Source: Fulvimonas soli
GTDB lineage: Bacteria > Pseudomonadota > Gammaproteobacteria > Xanthomonadales > Rhodanobacteraceae
Reading direction: 5' to 3'
Assembly (NCBI RefSeq): GCF_003148905.1
Contig: NZ_QGHC01000003.1
Location: forward strand, 62,001 to 126,000
Length of the DNA stretch: 64,000 nt
Shown: piece after piece, positions 42,357 through 53,166 of the stretch
How positions within the stretch are numbered: position 1 is the stretch's first letter
How the letters are laid out: every line of letters starts with the position of its first letter
Translations under genes and position numbers: made by a program
The notes under the pieces: generated by a model
Database searches by the model: none
What the model was told of the DNA's origin: nothing
Seen by the model: the letters and a program-made list of their open reading frames with translations, nothing else

Positions 42357-42596
42357 ATGGACACGGTCGCCAGCGTGGCCGCTTTCGCCGCGGCGCTCTG
42401 GCTGCGGCCACGGTCCGAGGCGGCAGCGGCGGAGGCCATGGCCCCGTATGGTCGCAACGTTGACTCGGGCGCGTACCAGCTGGCGGCCGCAAACGGGTAC
42501 TTCTTCCCGGTGGCCGCGTTGCCCGGCCTCGCGGCCGTCGCCATGTTCCGTGGCTGGCCGTGGCGCAAGCCGCTGCACTTGTGTGGGCCGTTGTAG
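42357..42596 (+). CDS. Possible small membrane protein (uncertain)
   Basis: A 79-residue frame with two hydrophobic stretches (VASVAAFAAALWL and FFPVAALPGLAAVAMF) and a plausible polar loop (APYGRNVDSGAYQLAAANGY). No ribosome site precedes the ATG; a GTG at 42327 in the same frame is another possible start. The conserved-looking text suggests a real or recently decayed gene. The rest of the 574-bp gap (42266-42839) holds nothing that I can identify; a T-rich patch near 42760 precedes the next gene. Confidence 0.35.
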   Translation: MDTVASVAAFAAALWLRPRSEAAAAEAMAPYGRNVDSGAYQLAAANGYFFPVAALPGLAAVAMFRGWPWRKPLHLCGPL

Positions 42597-42839
42597 TCCT
42601 TCCTCCGGTTCGGCTGCTGGTCCCGGGGATCCATCGCGCCACGGTCCAATAACTCACTACCCGCCCGTACCGCAGGCCTTGCGCGGCGCATTCGAGCCGG
42701 CATGCTGGCATGGATGGGCGATGTCGTTCGCGGCCGCCGGTCTCACGGACACCCCGTGTTTTTTTGTACCTTGTTCGAGCCACTGCCACCGGCGGCGCCG
42801 GAAGCGCATCGGGCCTTGCCGCAATCAGGGGGAAGCACC

Positions 42840-43727
42840 ATGGGGTTGGGATTCTGGTCCAAGCGGCTGATTCTGGCGTTCGCCGTCGCGTTTGCGGTGC
42901 TGGCGCCGGCCATCGCCCTCGCCAAGCCCGCGCTGTGGGTGGTCAGGGACGCCGACACCACCATCTACCTGTTCGGCACCGTGCACCTGCTGCCGCACGA
43001 CACCGACTGGCACTATTCGGCGCTGGACAAGGCGCTGGCGGACAGCCAGGCGCTGTACGTGGAGCTGGTGGACGACGACCAGCTCCACATGGCCGCGCTG
43101 GTGCTGCGCTACGGGATCGACTCCGCGCACCCGCTGTCCAGCCTGCTCTCGCCGTCCGACTGGAGCCGCCTGCAGCACGCCGCGCAGCTGGCCGACGTGC
43201 CCGGCGGCGCCGGCGGGCTGAACATCATGAAGCCCTGGCTGGCCGCGCTCAGCCTGACGGTGGCGCCGCTGGCCAAGGCCGGCCTGGACCCGGCGCAAGG
43301 CGTGGACAAGCAGTTGCGCACGGCGATGGAGAAGGCCGGCAAGCCGGTGCGCGGGCTGGAGACCGCCGAGCAGCAGATCCGCTTCCTCGCCGACATGCCG
43401 GCCGCGCTGCAGCTCGGCCTGCTGCGCTCCACACTGCGCGAGACCGACCGCGCCACCCTGGAGCTGAAGAAGCTGATCGACGCCTGGAAGGCCGGCGACG
43501 ACGCGGCCATCGCGAAGCTGGAGAACGAGATGCTGCGGCGCGAGGAACCGCAGCTCTACCAGCGCCTGCTGGTGGAGCGCAACGCCGCCTGGGCGCAGCG
43601 CATCAAGGCGATGCTGGAAGAGCCCGGCACGTACTTCATCGCGGTGGGCGCGGCGCACCTGGCCGGGCCGGACAGCGTGCAGGCCAGGCTCAGGGCGCTC
43701 GGCATCGATTCGACGCGGGAGCCGTAG
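42840..43727 (+). CDS. TraB/GumN family protein
   Basis: The 295-residue product has a signal peptide (ending PAIALA, about residue 29) and the TraB/GumN domain. It opens WVVRDADTTIYLFGTVHLLP, including the GTVH motif, and ends FIAVGAAHLAGPDSV with the second GxxH. These His residues are thought to form a metallo-hydrolase site, as in the related Tiki proteases. GumN is encoded at the end of the Xanthomonas gum cluster, though its role there is unclear. A REP arm follows the gene. Confidence 0.93.
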   Translation: MGLGFWSKRLILAFAVAFAVLAPAIALAKPALWVVRDADTTIYLFGTVHLLPHDTDWHYSALDKALADSQALYVELVDDDQLHMAALVLRYGIDSAHPLSSLLSPSDWSRLQHAAQLADVPGGAGGLNIMKPWLAALSLTVAPLAKAGLDPAQGVDKQLRTAMEKAGKPVRGLETAEQQIRFLADMPAALQLGLLRSTLRETDRATLELKKLIDAWKAGDDAAIAKLENEMLRREEPQLYQRLLVERNAAWAQRIKAMLEEPGTYFIAVGAAHLAGPDSVQARLRALGIDSTREP

Positions 43728-43771
43728 GGAGGCGACCGGCCCGGCTCGGGCCACTCCTGAAGGCCGGGGCA

Positions 43772-43799
43772 CTGGATTCCAGCTTGCGCTGGAATGACG
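43772..43799. repeat. Single REP arm, cgtcattccggc family
   Basis: ctggattccagcttgcgctg...gacg is one arm of the family seen at 17774, between the convergent TraB-like and aldo-keto reductase genes. Its partner is not evident. Confidence 0.75.
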
Positions 43800-43840
43800 A
43801 GCGGGGGCGGCGGCGGCTCCGCCCGCGGCTCCTCGATCAC

Positions 43841-44842
<1,002 letters not shown>

Positions 44843-44865
44843 GGCGTGATCTCCGCAGGCGGCGC

Positions 44866-45759
44866 TCAGCGCGCCGCGCGATGGATGGCGATGCCGGCCA
44901 TCACCAGGACGAGGCCGAGCGCCTCGTGCCGGCCGGGCCACTGCCGCAGCACCAGCAGGCCGATCAGGCAGGCCGTGGCCGGCAGCAGCGAGAGCAGCAG
45001 CGCGAAGCTGGCGCGCGGCAGGCGCGCCATCGCCAGCTGGTCGCAGACGTAGGGCACCGCCGAGGAGCACAGCCCGACGCCGACGCCCGCGGCGAGCAGC
45101 GGCGGGCTGGCGAACGCGGGCAGCGCGTCGCGCAGGCCCAGCGGCGCCACGCAGGCCAGGGCCACCAGCATGGCGGCGGCCAGCCGGTCGATGCCCTTGC
45201 CGCCGCCCTCCCCCGCCAGCCGGTGGCCGAGCGCGATGTACAGGGCGAACAGCGCGGCGTTGGCGAAGGCGAACGCGAAGCCCGCCGGCGTGCCGGCCAG
45301 GCGCACGCGCACGAGCAGGCCCACCCCGGCGACGGCCAGCGCGAGCGCCATCGCGTTGCGTGGCGTGCGCATGCCCGCCAGCGCCAGCGCGATCGGCCCG
45401 AGGAACTCGATCGCGCCGACCGTGGCCAGCGGCAGCCGCGCGATGGCCAGGTAGAAGCACGCGTTCATCGCGGCGAGCACCGCGCCCAGCGCGACGACGT
45501 CGCGCCGCACCGTCGCGGCCTGCCGTGAAAAGCCGCGCCACGGCCGCCGCCAGGCCGCGAACGCCGCCGCCGCACCGGCGATGCGCAGCCAGGCCACGCC
45601 CAGCGGCCCGAGCCGCGCGAACAGCAGCACCGCGAACGCCGGTCCCAGGTAGTGGAACACCGCGCTGACGACGAACCACAGCTGCGGCGGCAGCCGCTCC
45701 GCGGCGGAACGTGCCGCGACCGGACCATTGCCTGCCGGGAAACCCGCTGCCTTCTGCAT
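44866..45759 (-). CDS. EamA/RhtA-like amino-acid exporter
   Basis: A 297-residue ten-helix DMT transporter resembling RhtA (threonine/homoserine exporter). Family cues are VVSAVFHYLGPAFAVLLFARL, MNACFYLAIARLPLATVGAIEF and LGLVLVMAGIAIH. The start at 45759 gives a short polar N-terminus before helix 1. It is divergent from an Lrp/AsnC regulator with 93 bp between, the classic layout for an amino-acid exporter controlled by its Lrp-type neighbour. The aldo-keto reductase follows. Confidence 0.9.
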   Translation of the reverse strand: MQKAAGFPAGNGPVAARSAAERLPPQLWFVVSAVFHYLGPAFAVLLFARLGPLGVAWLRIAGAAAAFAAWRRPWRGFSRQAATVRRDVVALGAVLAAMNACFYLAIARLPLATVGAIEFLGPIALALAGMRTPRNAMALALAVAGVGLLVRVRLAGTPAGFAFAFANAALFALYIALGHRLAGEGGGKGIDRLAAAMLVALACVAPLGLRDALPAFASPPLLAAGVGVGLCSSAVPYVCDQLAMARLPRASFALLLSLLPATACLIGLLVLRQWPGRHEALGLVLVMAGIAIHRAAR

Positions 45760-45852
45760 GCTTCCACTTTTGCAGAGGATGGGCGCATCATCCATCCAAC
45801 CTTCAAGGCCAAGCGAAGCCATTTTTTCGATATTGAAGGCCAGGAGACATCC

Positions 45853-46317
45853 ATGCCTCAGATTTCCAGGCTGCTGGCCGACGCACGCAACGTCGCGCTG
45901 CTGCAGGCCCTGCTGGAGGACCCGCGCCAGCCGGTGACACGGCTGGCCGAGCGCGTCGGCATGTCCGCGCCCGCGGTGAAGGAGCGCCTCACCCGGCTGG
46001 AGGAAAGCGGCGTGATCCGCGGCTACCGGCTGGAACTGGACCCCGCCGCGCTGGGCTGGCCGATCACCGCCTACGTGCGCGTGCGCCCGGCGCCGGGGCA
46101 GCTGCCGAAGATCGCCGAGCTGGCGCGCAAGCTGCCGCAGGTGGCCGAGTGCCACCGCGTCACCGGCGAGGACTGCTTCGTCATCAAGGTGCACCTGGAC
46201 GCGCTGGAGCACCTGGACACCATCCTCGACCGCTTCCTGCAGTACGGCCAGACCACTACCTCGATCGTGCAGTCCACCCCGGTGCCGCTGCGCGCGCCGC
46301 CGCTGCCCGGCGGCTAG
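45853..46317 (+). CDS. Lrp/AsnC-family transcriptional regulator
   Basis: A 154-residue regulator with an N-terminal helix-turn-helix ([19 protein letters not shown], about residues 26-44) and a C-terminal RAM/AsnC ligand domain ([12 protein letters not shown], then [19 protein letters not shown]). It probably senses an amino acid. The ATG at 45853 has AGGAG six bases before it; upstream in-frame residues are discarded. The divergent exporter is its likely target. The intergenic region contains an interrupted inverted repeat (ccttcaaggcc ... ttgaagg). Confidence 0.93.
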   Translation: MPQISRLLADARNVALLQALLEDPRQPVTRLAERVGMSAPAVKERLTRLEESGVIRGYRLELDPAALGWPITAYVRVRPAPGQLPKIAELARKLPQVAECHRVTGEDCFVIKVHLDALEHLDTILDRFLQYGQTTTSIVQSTPVPLRAPPLPGG

Positions 46318-46424
46318 GGCTCCGGCAAGGATCGCCGCCGCGCAAGCTGTCCCGCGCGGGGGCGTTCTGGCACCATCGGCCGGCTATCGGCGCCGCGGCG
46401 GCGCCATCACATCGACGCAATCGC

Positions 46425-48665
<2,241 letters not shown>

Positions 48666-48707
48666 TCCTCGGCTTTCGCTTCCCCTCTGGGTGAGGTTTC
48701 GTCTGCT

Positions 48708-48743
48708 CCCTCTCCCCTCCGGGGAGAGGGTCGGGGTGAGGGG
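48708..48743. repeat. REP arm, GGGGAGAGGG family
   Basis: ccctctcccctccggggag...ggggtgagggg lies 40 bp after the parC stop codon. A degenerate partner may be cccctctgggtgagg (48682-48696). Confidence 0.75.
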
Positions 48744-48865
48744 CCGACCCTCGCGGCAAGGTCCCGCCCCCGCCAGCGGAACTTCCCGCGCACGAGCCTT
48801 TCCAACCCCGTTGTGCACGCCGGCACCGCTCGCGCGTTGGAAGCGGCATCCTCCCGGAGTTCCCC

Positions 48866-49411
48866 ATGAAGACGATCCGCAGCACCGCCCTCCTCGCCGC
48901 CTGCCTGCTGGCCGGCACGGCGTGGGCGCAGAACGCCGGCAAGCCGCTCAACCTCAAGCTGCCGCCGGCCGGCAGCTATCCCGCCGCCAGCGGCAGCGCC
49001 GCCGGCACCGGCACGACGAACACCCAGGCGGCGCCGGCCGCCGGCAACGCGGCTCCCGCCGGCGCCGCCTCCACGGCCGCCGCCTCGAACGCGCAGGCGG
49101 GCCGTGCCGCCACGGCGGCGAACGCCTCGTCCTACCGCGCCGACCCGCCCGGCACCTACTACGGCGACACCAGCGGCCGCATGGGCAGCGACGAGACGGC
49201 GCGCGCCGTCCCCGCCTGCGACGACGCCACCTACAACCAGCCGCAGATGCACGGCAGCGTGGGCATGGGCGTGATGAGCGGCAACCACGTCAGCGGCAAC
49301 TACCAGACCGGCACGGTCAGCCTCAGCCAGGCCTTCGGCAGCTGCGAGCATCCCACCGGCGGCGTGAGCATCTCCGTCGGCGGGGCGACCGGGCATTTCC
49401 ACGGGCACTGA
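48866..49411 (+). CDS. Hypothetical exported protein
   Basis: A 181-residue protein with a signal peptide (ending GTAWAQ, about residue 22). An Ala/Gly/Ser/Thr-rich low-complexity region follows (about 35-90), then a more ordered C-terminal part (RADPPGTYYGDTSGRM, PACDDATYNQPQMHGSVGMG and GSCEHPTGGVSISVGG) with two Cys that could form a disulfide. It ends in GHFHGH. I do not recognise the family. Periplasmic or secreted location is inferred from the signal. Confidence 0.75.
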   Translation: MKTIRSTALLAACLLAGTAWAQNAGKPLNLKLPPAGSYPAASGSAAGTGTTNTQAAPAAGNAAPAGAASTAAASNAQAGRAATAANASSYRADPPGTYYGDTSGRMGSDETARAVPACDDATYNQPQMHGSVGMGVMSGNHVSGNYQTGTVSLSQAFGSCEHPTGGVSISVGGATGHFHGH

Positions 49412-49759
49412 GCGGAAGCGCCGCCTGGGGCAGCAGGCCCGCGCATTGAAGCCGGCGCGTCCGCCGTCCCGCATCCAGCCTCCCGCGCCGCCATGCCGGC
49501 GAAAGCCGACCGGCGCGAAGCGCGCGGAACATCCGCGTGACGGAAAGGCCCGCAAGGCGAGCGCACCGGGTCGTCCAGCCGAAGTGCTTTCCTCGAAGCG
49601 CGGCAAACCCAAGGTCGTGTGCTTCGCACGGCATGCTCGGACTGGATTCCGGCTTTCGCCGGAATGACGGACGGGCCCGTTCGCGGCAGGAACCACTTGC
49701 GCCGCGCCCCCCGATCCGGGCACCGTCAACTTCCCGACAACGGCAGGTTCCCGGAGCCC
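49412..49759. other. Gene-free stretch with a decayed REP pair
   Basis: About 350 bp without a supported gene. It contains one good REP arm (49642-49670) and a degenerate opposite arm near 49491-49509 (catgccggcgaaagccga). The last 90 bp should hold the promoter of the lipoate-ligase genes. Confidence 0.5.
49642..49670. repeat. REP arm, cgtcattccggc family
   Basis: ctggattccggctttcgccg...gacgg, one arm of the family seen at 17774, about 90 bp before the split lipoate-ligase genes. Confidence 0.75.
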
Positions 49760-50047
49760 ATGCACGGCGAATACAAGATGCCCGGCGGCAAGCTGGTCGT
49801 GGTCGACCTCGACGTGCGCGACGGCCGGCTCGCCCATGTGCGCCTGAGCGGCGACTTCTTCCTCGAACCCGACGAGGCGCTGCGCGCGATCGACCGCGCG
49901 CTGGAAGGCCAGCCCGCCGACACCGGCGAGCACGCGCTGGCGGAGGCCGTCCGCCGCGGCCTGCCGGCGGACACGCTGATGTACGGCATCTCGCCCGAGG
50001 CCGTCGCGGTGGCGGTGCACCGCGCGCTGCGGCCGGAGACGGCCTGA
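49760..50047 (+). CDS. Small subunit of a split lipoate-protein ligase (LplA C-terminal domain, LplB-like)
   Basis: The 95-residue protein corresponds to the accessory C-terminal domain of lipoate-protein ligase A. It starts MHGEYKMPGGKLVVVDLDV and continues RLAHVRLSGDFFLEPDEALRAI. In Thermoplasma this domain is a separate protein (LplB), needed for lipoate adenylation by LplA. The next gene encodes the catalytic part and overlaps this stop codon (TGATG), so the two halves are co-translated. It acts in the cytoplasm in attaching lipoate to dehydrogenase E2 or GcvH proteins. Confidence 0.85.
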   Translation: MHGEYKMPGGKLVVVDLDVRDGRLAHVRLSGDFFLEPDEALRAIDRALEGQPADTGEHALAEAVRRGLPADTLMYGISPEAVAVAVHRALRPETA

Positions 50048-50820
50048 TGCGCACGCACTGGCGCGACCACGGGTGGCAGCTGATCCACGACGCGCCGCAG
50101 CCGCCGCTGCTGCACATGGCGCTGGACGAGGCGCTCACCGACGAGGTGGCCGCCGGCCGCCGCCCGCCCACGCTGCGCGTGTGGGAATGGGCCTCGCCCG
50201 CGGTGGTGATCGGCCGCTTCCAGTCGCTGCGCAACGAGGTGGACGGCGAGGCCGCGCGCCGGCACGGCATCGAGGTGGTGCGGCGGATCAGCGGCGGCGG
50301 CGCGATGTTCATCGAGCCGGGCAACACCATCACCTACTCCATCTACGCGCCGGCCTCGCTGGTCGAGGGCCTGTCCTTCCAGGAGTCCTACGCGCTGATG
50401 GACGCCTGGGTAATCGCGGCGCTGGGCGAGCTGGGCATCCGCGCCTGGTACCAGCCGCTCAACGACATCGCCTCGGACGCCGGCAAGATCGGCGGCGCCG
50501 CGCAGACCCGCCGCGGCGGCGCGGTGCTGCACCACGTCACCATGGCCTACGACATCGACGCGGCGAAGATGCTGGAGGTGCTGCGCATCGGCCGCGAGAA
50601 GCTGTCCGACAAGGGCACGCGGAGCGCCGCCAAGCGCGTGGACCCGCTGCGCAGCCAGACCGGCCTGCCGCGCGAGGCGGTGATCGCGCGCATGGTCGAC
50701 ACCTTCCGCCGCCGCCACGGGCTGGCCGACGACGCGCTGCGCCCCGGCGAGCTGGCTCGCGCGCAGGCGCTGGCGCAGCACAAGTTCGGCACCGCGCCCT
50801 GGCTCGCGGACGTGCCCTGA
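50047..50820 (+). CDS. lplA: Catalytic subunit of split lipoate-protein ligase
   Basis: A 257-residue biotin/lipoate-ligase-fold protein lacking the usual C-terminal domain, which the preceding gene supplies. Family motifs are LRVWEWASPAVVIGRFQS, the lipoyl-AMP-binding RRISGGGAMF (Arg-Arg-x-Ser-Gly-Gly-Gly, about residues 79-88) and the lysine-bearing KIGGAAQTRRGGAVLHH. It activates lipoate with ATP and transfers it to acceptor lysines. Other members of the fold (octanoyl transferases) are possible, but the motif set and LplB-like partner favour a ligase. Confidence 0.9.
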   Translation: MRTHWRDHGWQLIHDAPQPPLLHMALDEALTDEVAAGRRPPTLRVWEWASPAVVIGRFQSLRNEVDGEAARRHGIEVVRRISGGGAMFIEPGNTITYSIYAPASLVEGLSFQESYALMDAWVIAALGELGIRAWYQPLNDIASDAGKIGGAAQTRRGGAVLHHVTMAYDIDAAKMLEVLRIGREKLSDKGTRSAAKRVDPLRSQTGLPREAVIARMVDTFRRRHGLADDALRPGELARAQALAQHKFGTAPWLADVP

Positions 50821-50836
50821 GCCGTCGTCCTGTGGA

Positions 50837-51472
50837 TCAGCGGGTCGCCGCGGCCCGCGGCGCGCGGAACTGCGGCCACGCGGCGCGCAGCACGCCGAGG
50901 CCGGTACCCAGGAACAGCATGGCCAGCCCCGCGCCGAACAGCAGGTCGAGCCAGCCCCACCCGCTCCACGCGATGAGCCCGGCGGCGAGCAGCACGCCCG
51001 CGTTGCCGAGCACGTCGTTGCGCGAGCACAGCCAGACCGAGCGCATGTTGACGTCGTCGTCGCGGTAGCGCGTCAGCAGCCACAGGCAGGTCGCGTTGGC
51101 CGCCAGCGCGAGGCCGGCGGCGACCAGCATGACCGGCGGCAGCGGTGGACCGCCCACCACCAGCCGGTGCAGCGCCTGCGCCAGCACGCCGAGCGCGAAC
51201 GCCAGCTGGATGCCGCCCTTGACCAGCGCCGCCGCGGCACGGGCGCGCAGCGCGCGCCCGGCCACGACCAGGCTGAGGCCGTACACCAGCGCGTCGCCGA
51301 GGCTGTCCAGCGAGTCGCCCTGCAGCGCGGTCGAGCGGGCCAGCCAGCCGGCGGCGTATTCGCCGGCGAAGATGGCCGCGTTGATCGCCAGCACCAGCCA
51401 CAGCACGCGGCGGTGGTCCGGCGATCTGCGCGCCAGTCGCGCGCCGGTGAATTCGCAGCCGCAGCAGCCCAT
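50837..51472 (-). CDS. Short CDF-type cation transporter (membrane domain only)
   Basis: A 211-residue protein with six membrane helices of the cation diffusion facilitator fold and no C-terminal cytoplasmic domain. Helix 2 carries SLDSLGDALVYGLSL, with Asp residues where other CDF proteins have the HxxxD site. Helix 5 carries SRNDVLGNAGVLLAA (Asn-Asp). The N-terminus is Cys-rich (GCCGCEF), a likely metal-binding patch. It is driven by a MerR-type promoter and faces a MerR regulator, so it should export a metal such as Zn, Cd, Co or Pb. Confidence 0.88.
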   Translation of the reverse strand: MGCCGCEFTGARLARRSPDHRRVLWLVLAINAAIFAGEYAAGWLARSTALQGDSLDSLGDALVYGLSLVVAGRALRARAAAALVKGGIQLAFALGVLAQALHRLVVGGPPLPPVMLVAAGLALAANATCLWLLTRYRDDDVNMRSVWLCSRNDVLGNAGVLLAAGLIAWSGWGWLDLLFGAGLAMLFLGTGLGVLRAAWPQFRAPRAAATR

Positions 51473-51503
51473 GCGTCGATTGATCGCCTTCGCGGAGGCT
51501 GGC

Positions 51504-51534
51504 AGGCTAAGGCCCGTAGCCGCTACGGAGTCAA
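51504..51534 (-). promoter_or_regulatory. MerR-type promoter of the CDF gene
   Basis: On the minus strand TTGACT (51529-51534) and TAGCCT (51504-51509) are 19 bp apart, the overlong spacing typical of MerR-controlled promoters. The spacer holds the dyad CCGTAGC-N-GCTACGG (51514-51528), the operator that a MerR dimer would bind and untwist. Confidence 0.88.
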
Positions 51535-51538
51535 CGCC

Positions 51539-51931
51539 ATGCGGATCAGCGAGCTGGCGCGCGCCGCCGGCTGCCACCTCGAGACCGTCCGCTACTACGA
51601 GCGCATCGGGCTGCTGCCGCGGCCGCTGCGCTCGGGCGCGGGCTACCGTTCCTATGGGCCGCGCGACGTGGAGCGCCTGCGCTTCATCGTGCGCAGCCGC
51701 GCGCTCGGCTTCGGCCTGGACGAGATCCGCGGCCTGCTGCGCCTGGCCGCGGCCGGGGACCTGCCGTGCGGCGAGGCGGACGAGCTGGCGCGGACGCACC
51801 TGGCCCAGGTCGAGGCGAAGCGCCGCGAGCTGGACGCGATGGCCGCCGAGCTGCGCGGCATGCTCGACGCCTGCCGCCACGGCACCACCGCGACCTGCAC
51901 CATCCTGCGCGCGCTGGCCGAGCGGGGGTGA
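51539..51931 (+). CDS. MerR-family metal-responsive regulator
   Basis: A 130-residue MerR regulator. The winged helix starts MRISELARAAGCHLETVRYYERIGLLP and continues to residue 70, followed by the dimerisation helix. Metal-binding Cys residues lie at 77, 112 and 120, the spacing used by MerR, CadR and PbrR sensors of soft or borderline metals. It is divergent from the CDF gene, and the shared 66-bp region holds the 19-bp-spacer promoter. It likely activates metal efflux when metal is bound. Confidence 0.93.
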   Translation: MRISELARAAGCHLETVRYYERIGLLPRPLRSGAGYRSYGPRDVERLRFIVRSRALGFGLDEIRGLLRLAAAGDLPCGEADELARTHLAQVEAKRRELDAMAAELRGMLDACRHGTTATCTILRALAERG

Positions 51932-52004
51932 TGCGGCCGGTTGTACGGGCGCAGCACGGCCTCCCGTGACAGCGCGCGGCCCATGCCCCTGCCGGGCCTG
52001 CGCT

Positions 52005-52122
52005 CGTCATTCCGGCGCAGGCCGGAGGCGCTTTTCAACAGCCGAAGGGCTGGTCATCCGGTGACGACACGGCCCGAACAGGCGGTATCGCTACTGGATT
52101 CCAGCTCGCGCTGGAACGACGG
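52005..52122. repeat. Composite inverted repeat after merR
   Basis: The arm cgtcattccggcgcaggccg (from 52005) and the opposite arm ctggattccagctcgcgctg...gacgg (52094-52122) enclose a 43-bp core (52024-52066). The core is found inverted at 37570-37612. Confidence 0.82.
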
Positions 52123-52164
52123 CTAAAAACCGCCGCCTCGAGAAGCTGGAAACCAGAGAGACTC

Positions 52165-52575
52165 TCAGCGCAGCAGCGGCAGGATGTGCTCGCGGCTGAG
52201 CCGCGCGATCGGCAGCCCGCCGGGCGCGGCGGGATCGATCCAGCGCAGCTCGGCGATCTCGGCCTGCGCGCGGATCTCGCCGCGCACCTGCACCTCGTAG
52301 ACCTCGGCCTCGACCACGTGGCCGCGCTCGTTCGCCGCCGGCGCGCTGGCGCGGCACAGGAAGCGCGCCGAGCCGGGCAGCAGCTCGCAGCCCAGCTCCT
52401 CGCGCAGCTCGCGCGCCAGCGTGGCGAGGTCGTCGGCGTCGCCCGGATCGCGCTTGCCGCCGGGCTGCTGGAACACTTCGGCGCCGCGCTTGCGCACCAG
52501 CAGCGAGCGGCCCGCGCCGTCGCGGATCACCGCGGCGACGATGCGGATGCGCGGCGCGGCGTCCGGCGCGCTCAC
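52165..52575 (-). CDS. Nudix hydrolase with divergent Nudix box
   Basis: A 136-residue MutT-like Nudix protein. The core reads VAAVIRDGAGRSLLVRKRG, then GGKRDPGD and LARELREELGC as the Nudix box. The box has Asp where the first Glu is usual and one extra residue before REL, so activity may differ. The GTG start at 52575 overlaps the TGA of the upstream Nudix gene by four bases, a tightly coupled pair. It probably removes unwanted nucleotides such as oxidised or diphosphate compounds. Confidence 0.87.
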   Translation of the reverse strand: MSAPDAAPRIRIVAAVIRDGAGRSLLVRKRGAEVFQQPGGKRDPGDADDLATLARELREELGCELLPGSARFLCRASAPAANERGHVVEAEVYEVQVRGEIRAQAEIAELRWIDPAAPGGLPIARLSREHILPLLR

Positions 52576-53060
52576 AGCCGGGTGTACGACCACGACTGCA
52601 TGCGCCCGTCCCTGTACGGCATCACGCCATGGAACGGGCGCGGGTCGGCGTCGAACACCAGCGGCAGGAAGTGGCGGTCGCCCTCCCACATCGGCAGCTC
52701 CATCAGCCGGTCGCGCGGCACCCATTCCAGCGTGCCCTCGTGGTTGCCCGCGTGCGGCTCGCCGCTGAAGCCGTCGATCAGGAAGACGAAGCCCAGCCAG
52801 TCCTCGCCGTGCTTGCCGAAGCCGGGCCAGTTGAGCGTGCCGCGCAGGCGCATCGCCTCGCACTCGATGCCGGCTTCCTCGCGGATCTCGCGGCGCATGC
52901 AGGCGGCGATGTCCTCGCCCGGCTCCATCTTGCCGCCCAGGCCGTTGTACTTGCCCAGGTGCTGGTCGTCCGCCCGCGCGTTGCGGTGGATCATCAGCAC
53001 CCGCGCGCGGTCGGGCGAGAGCACGTATCCCAGCGTGGCGACGATCGGCGTGTAGGGCAT
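52572..53060 (-). CDS. Nudix hydrolase (8-oxo-dGTP diphosphatase-like)
   Basis: The 162-residue protein has a full Nudix box: GGKMEPGEDIAACMRREIREEAG (about residues 42-64; written here in two parts, GGKMEPGED then IAACMRREIREEAG). It resembles MTH1/NudG-like 8-oxo-dGTP diphosphatases (opening PIVATLGYVLSPDRARVLMIHR; later LNWPGFGKHGEDWLGFVFL). It likely clears oxidised nucleotides from the pool. First gene of the overlapping Nudix pair; divergent from the DUF2233 gene. Confidence 0.93.
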   Translation of the reverse strand: MPYTPIVATLGYVLSPDRARVLMIHRNARADDQHLGKYNGLGGKMEPGEDIAACMRREIREEAGIECEAMRLRGTLNWPGFGKHGEDWLGFVFLIDGFSGEPHAGNHEGTLEWVPRDRLMELPMWEGDRHFLPLVFDADPRPFHGVMPYRDGRMQSWSYTRL

Positions 53061-53166
53061 GGCGCGGCGGCCGGCAAAAGACGCAAGTGTAGCGGACGGC
53101 CCCTCCGCTGAACGTTTCCCGCGGCCGCCCTTGCGCGGGCCGGCGGCGGGCGGCGACCATCGGCAC

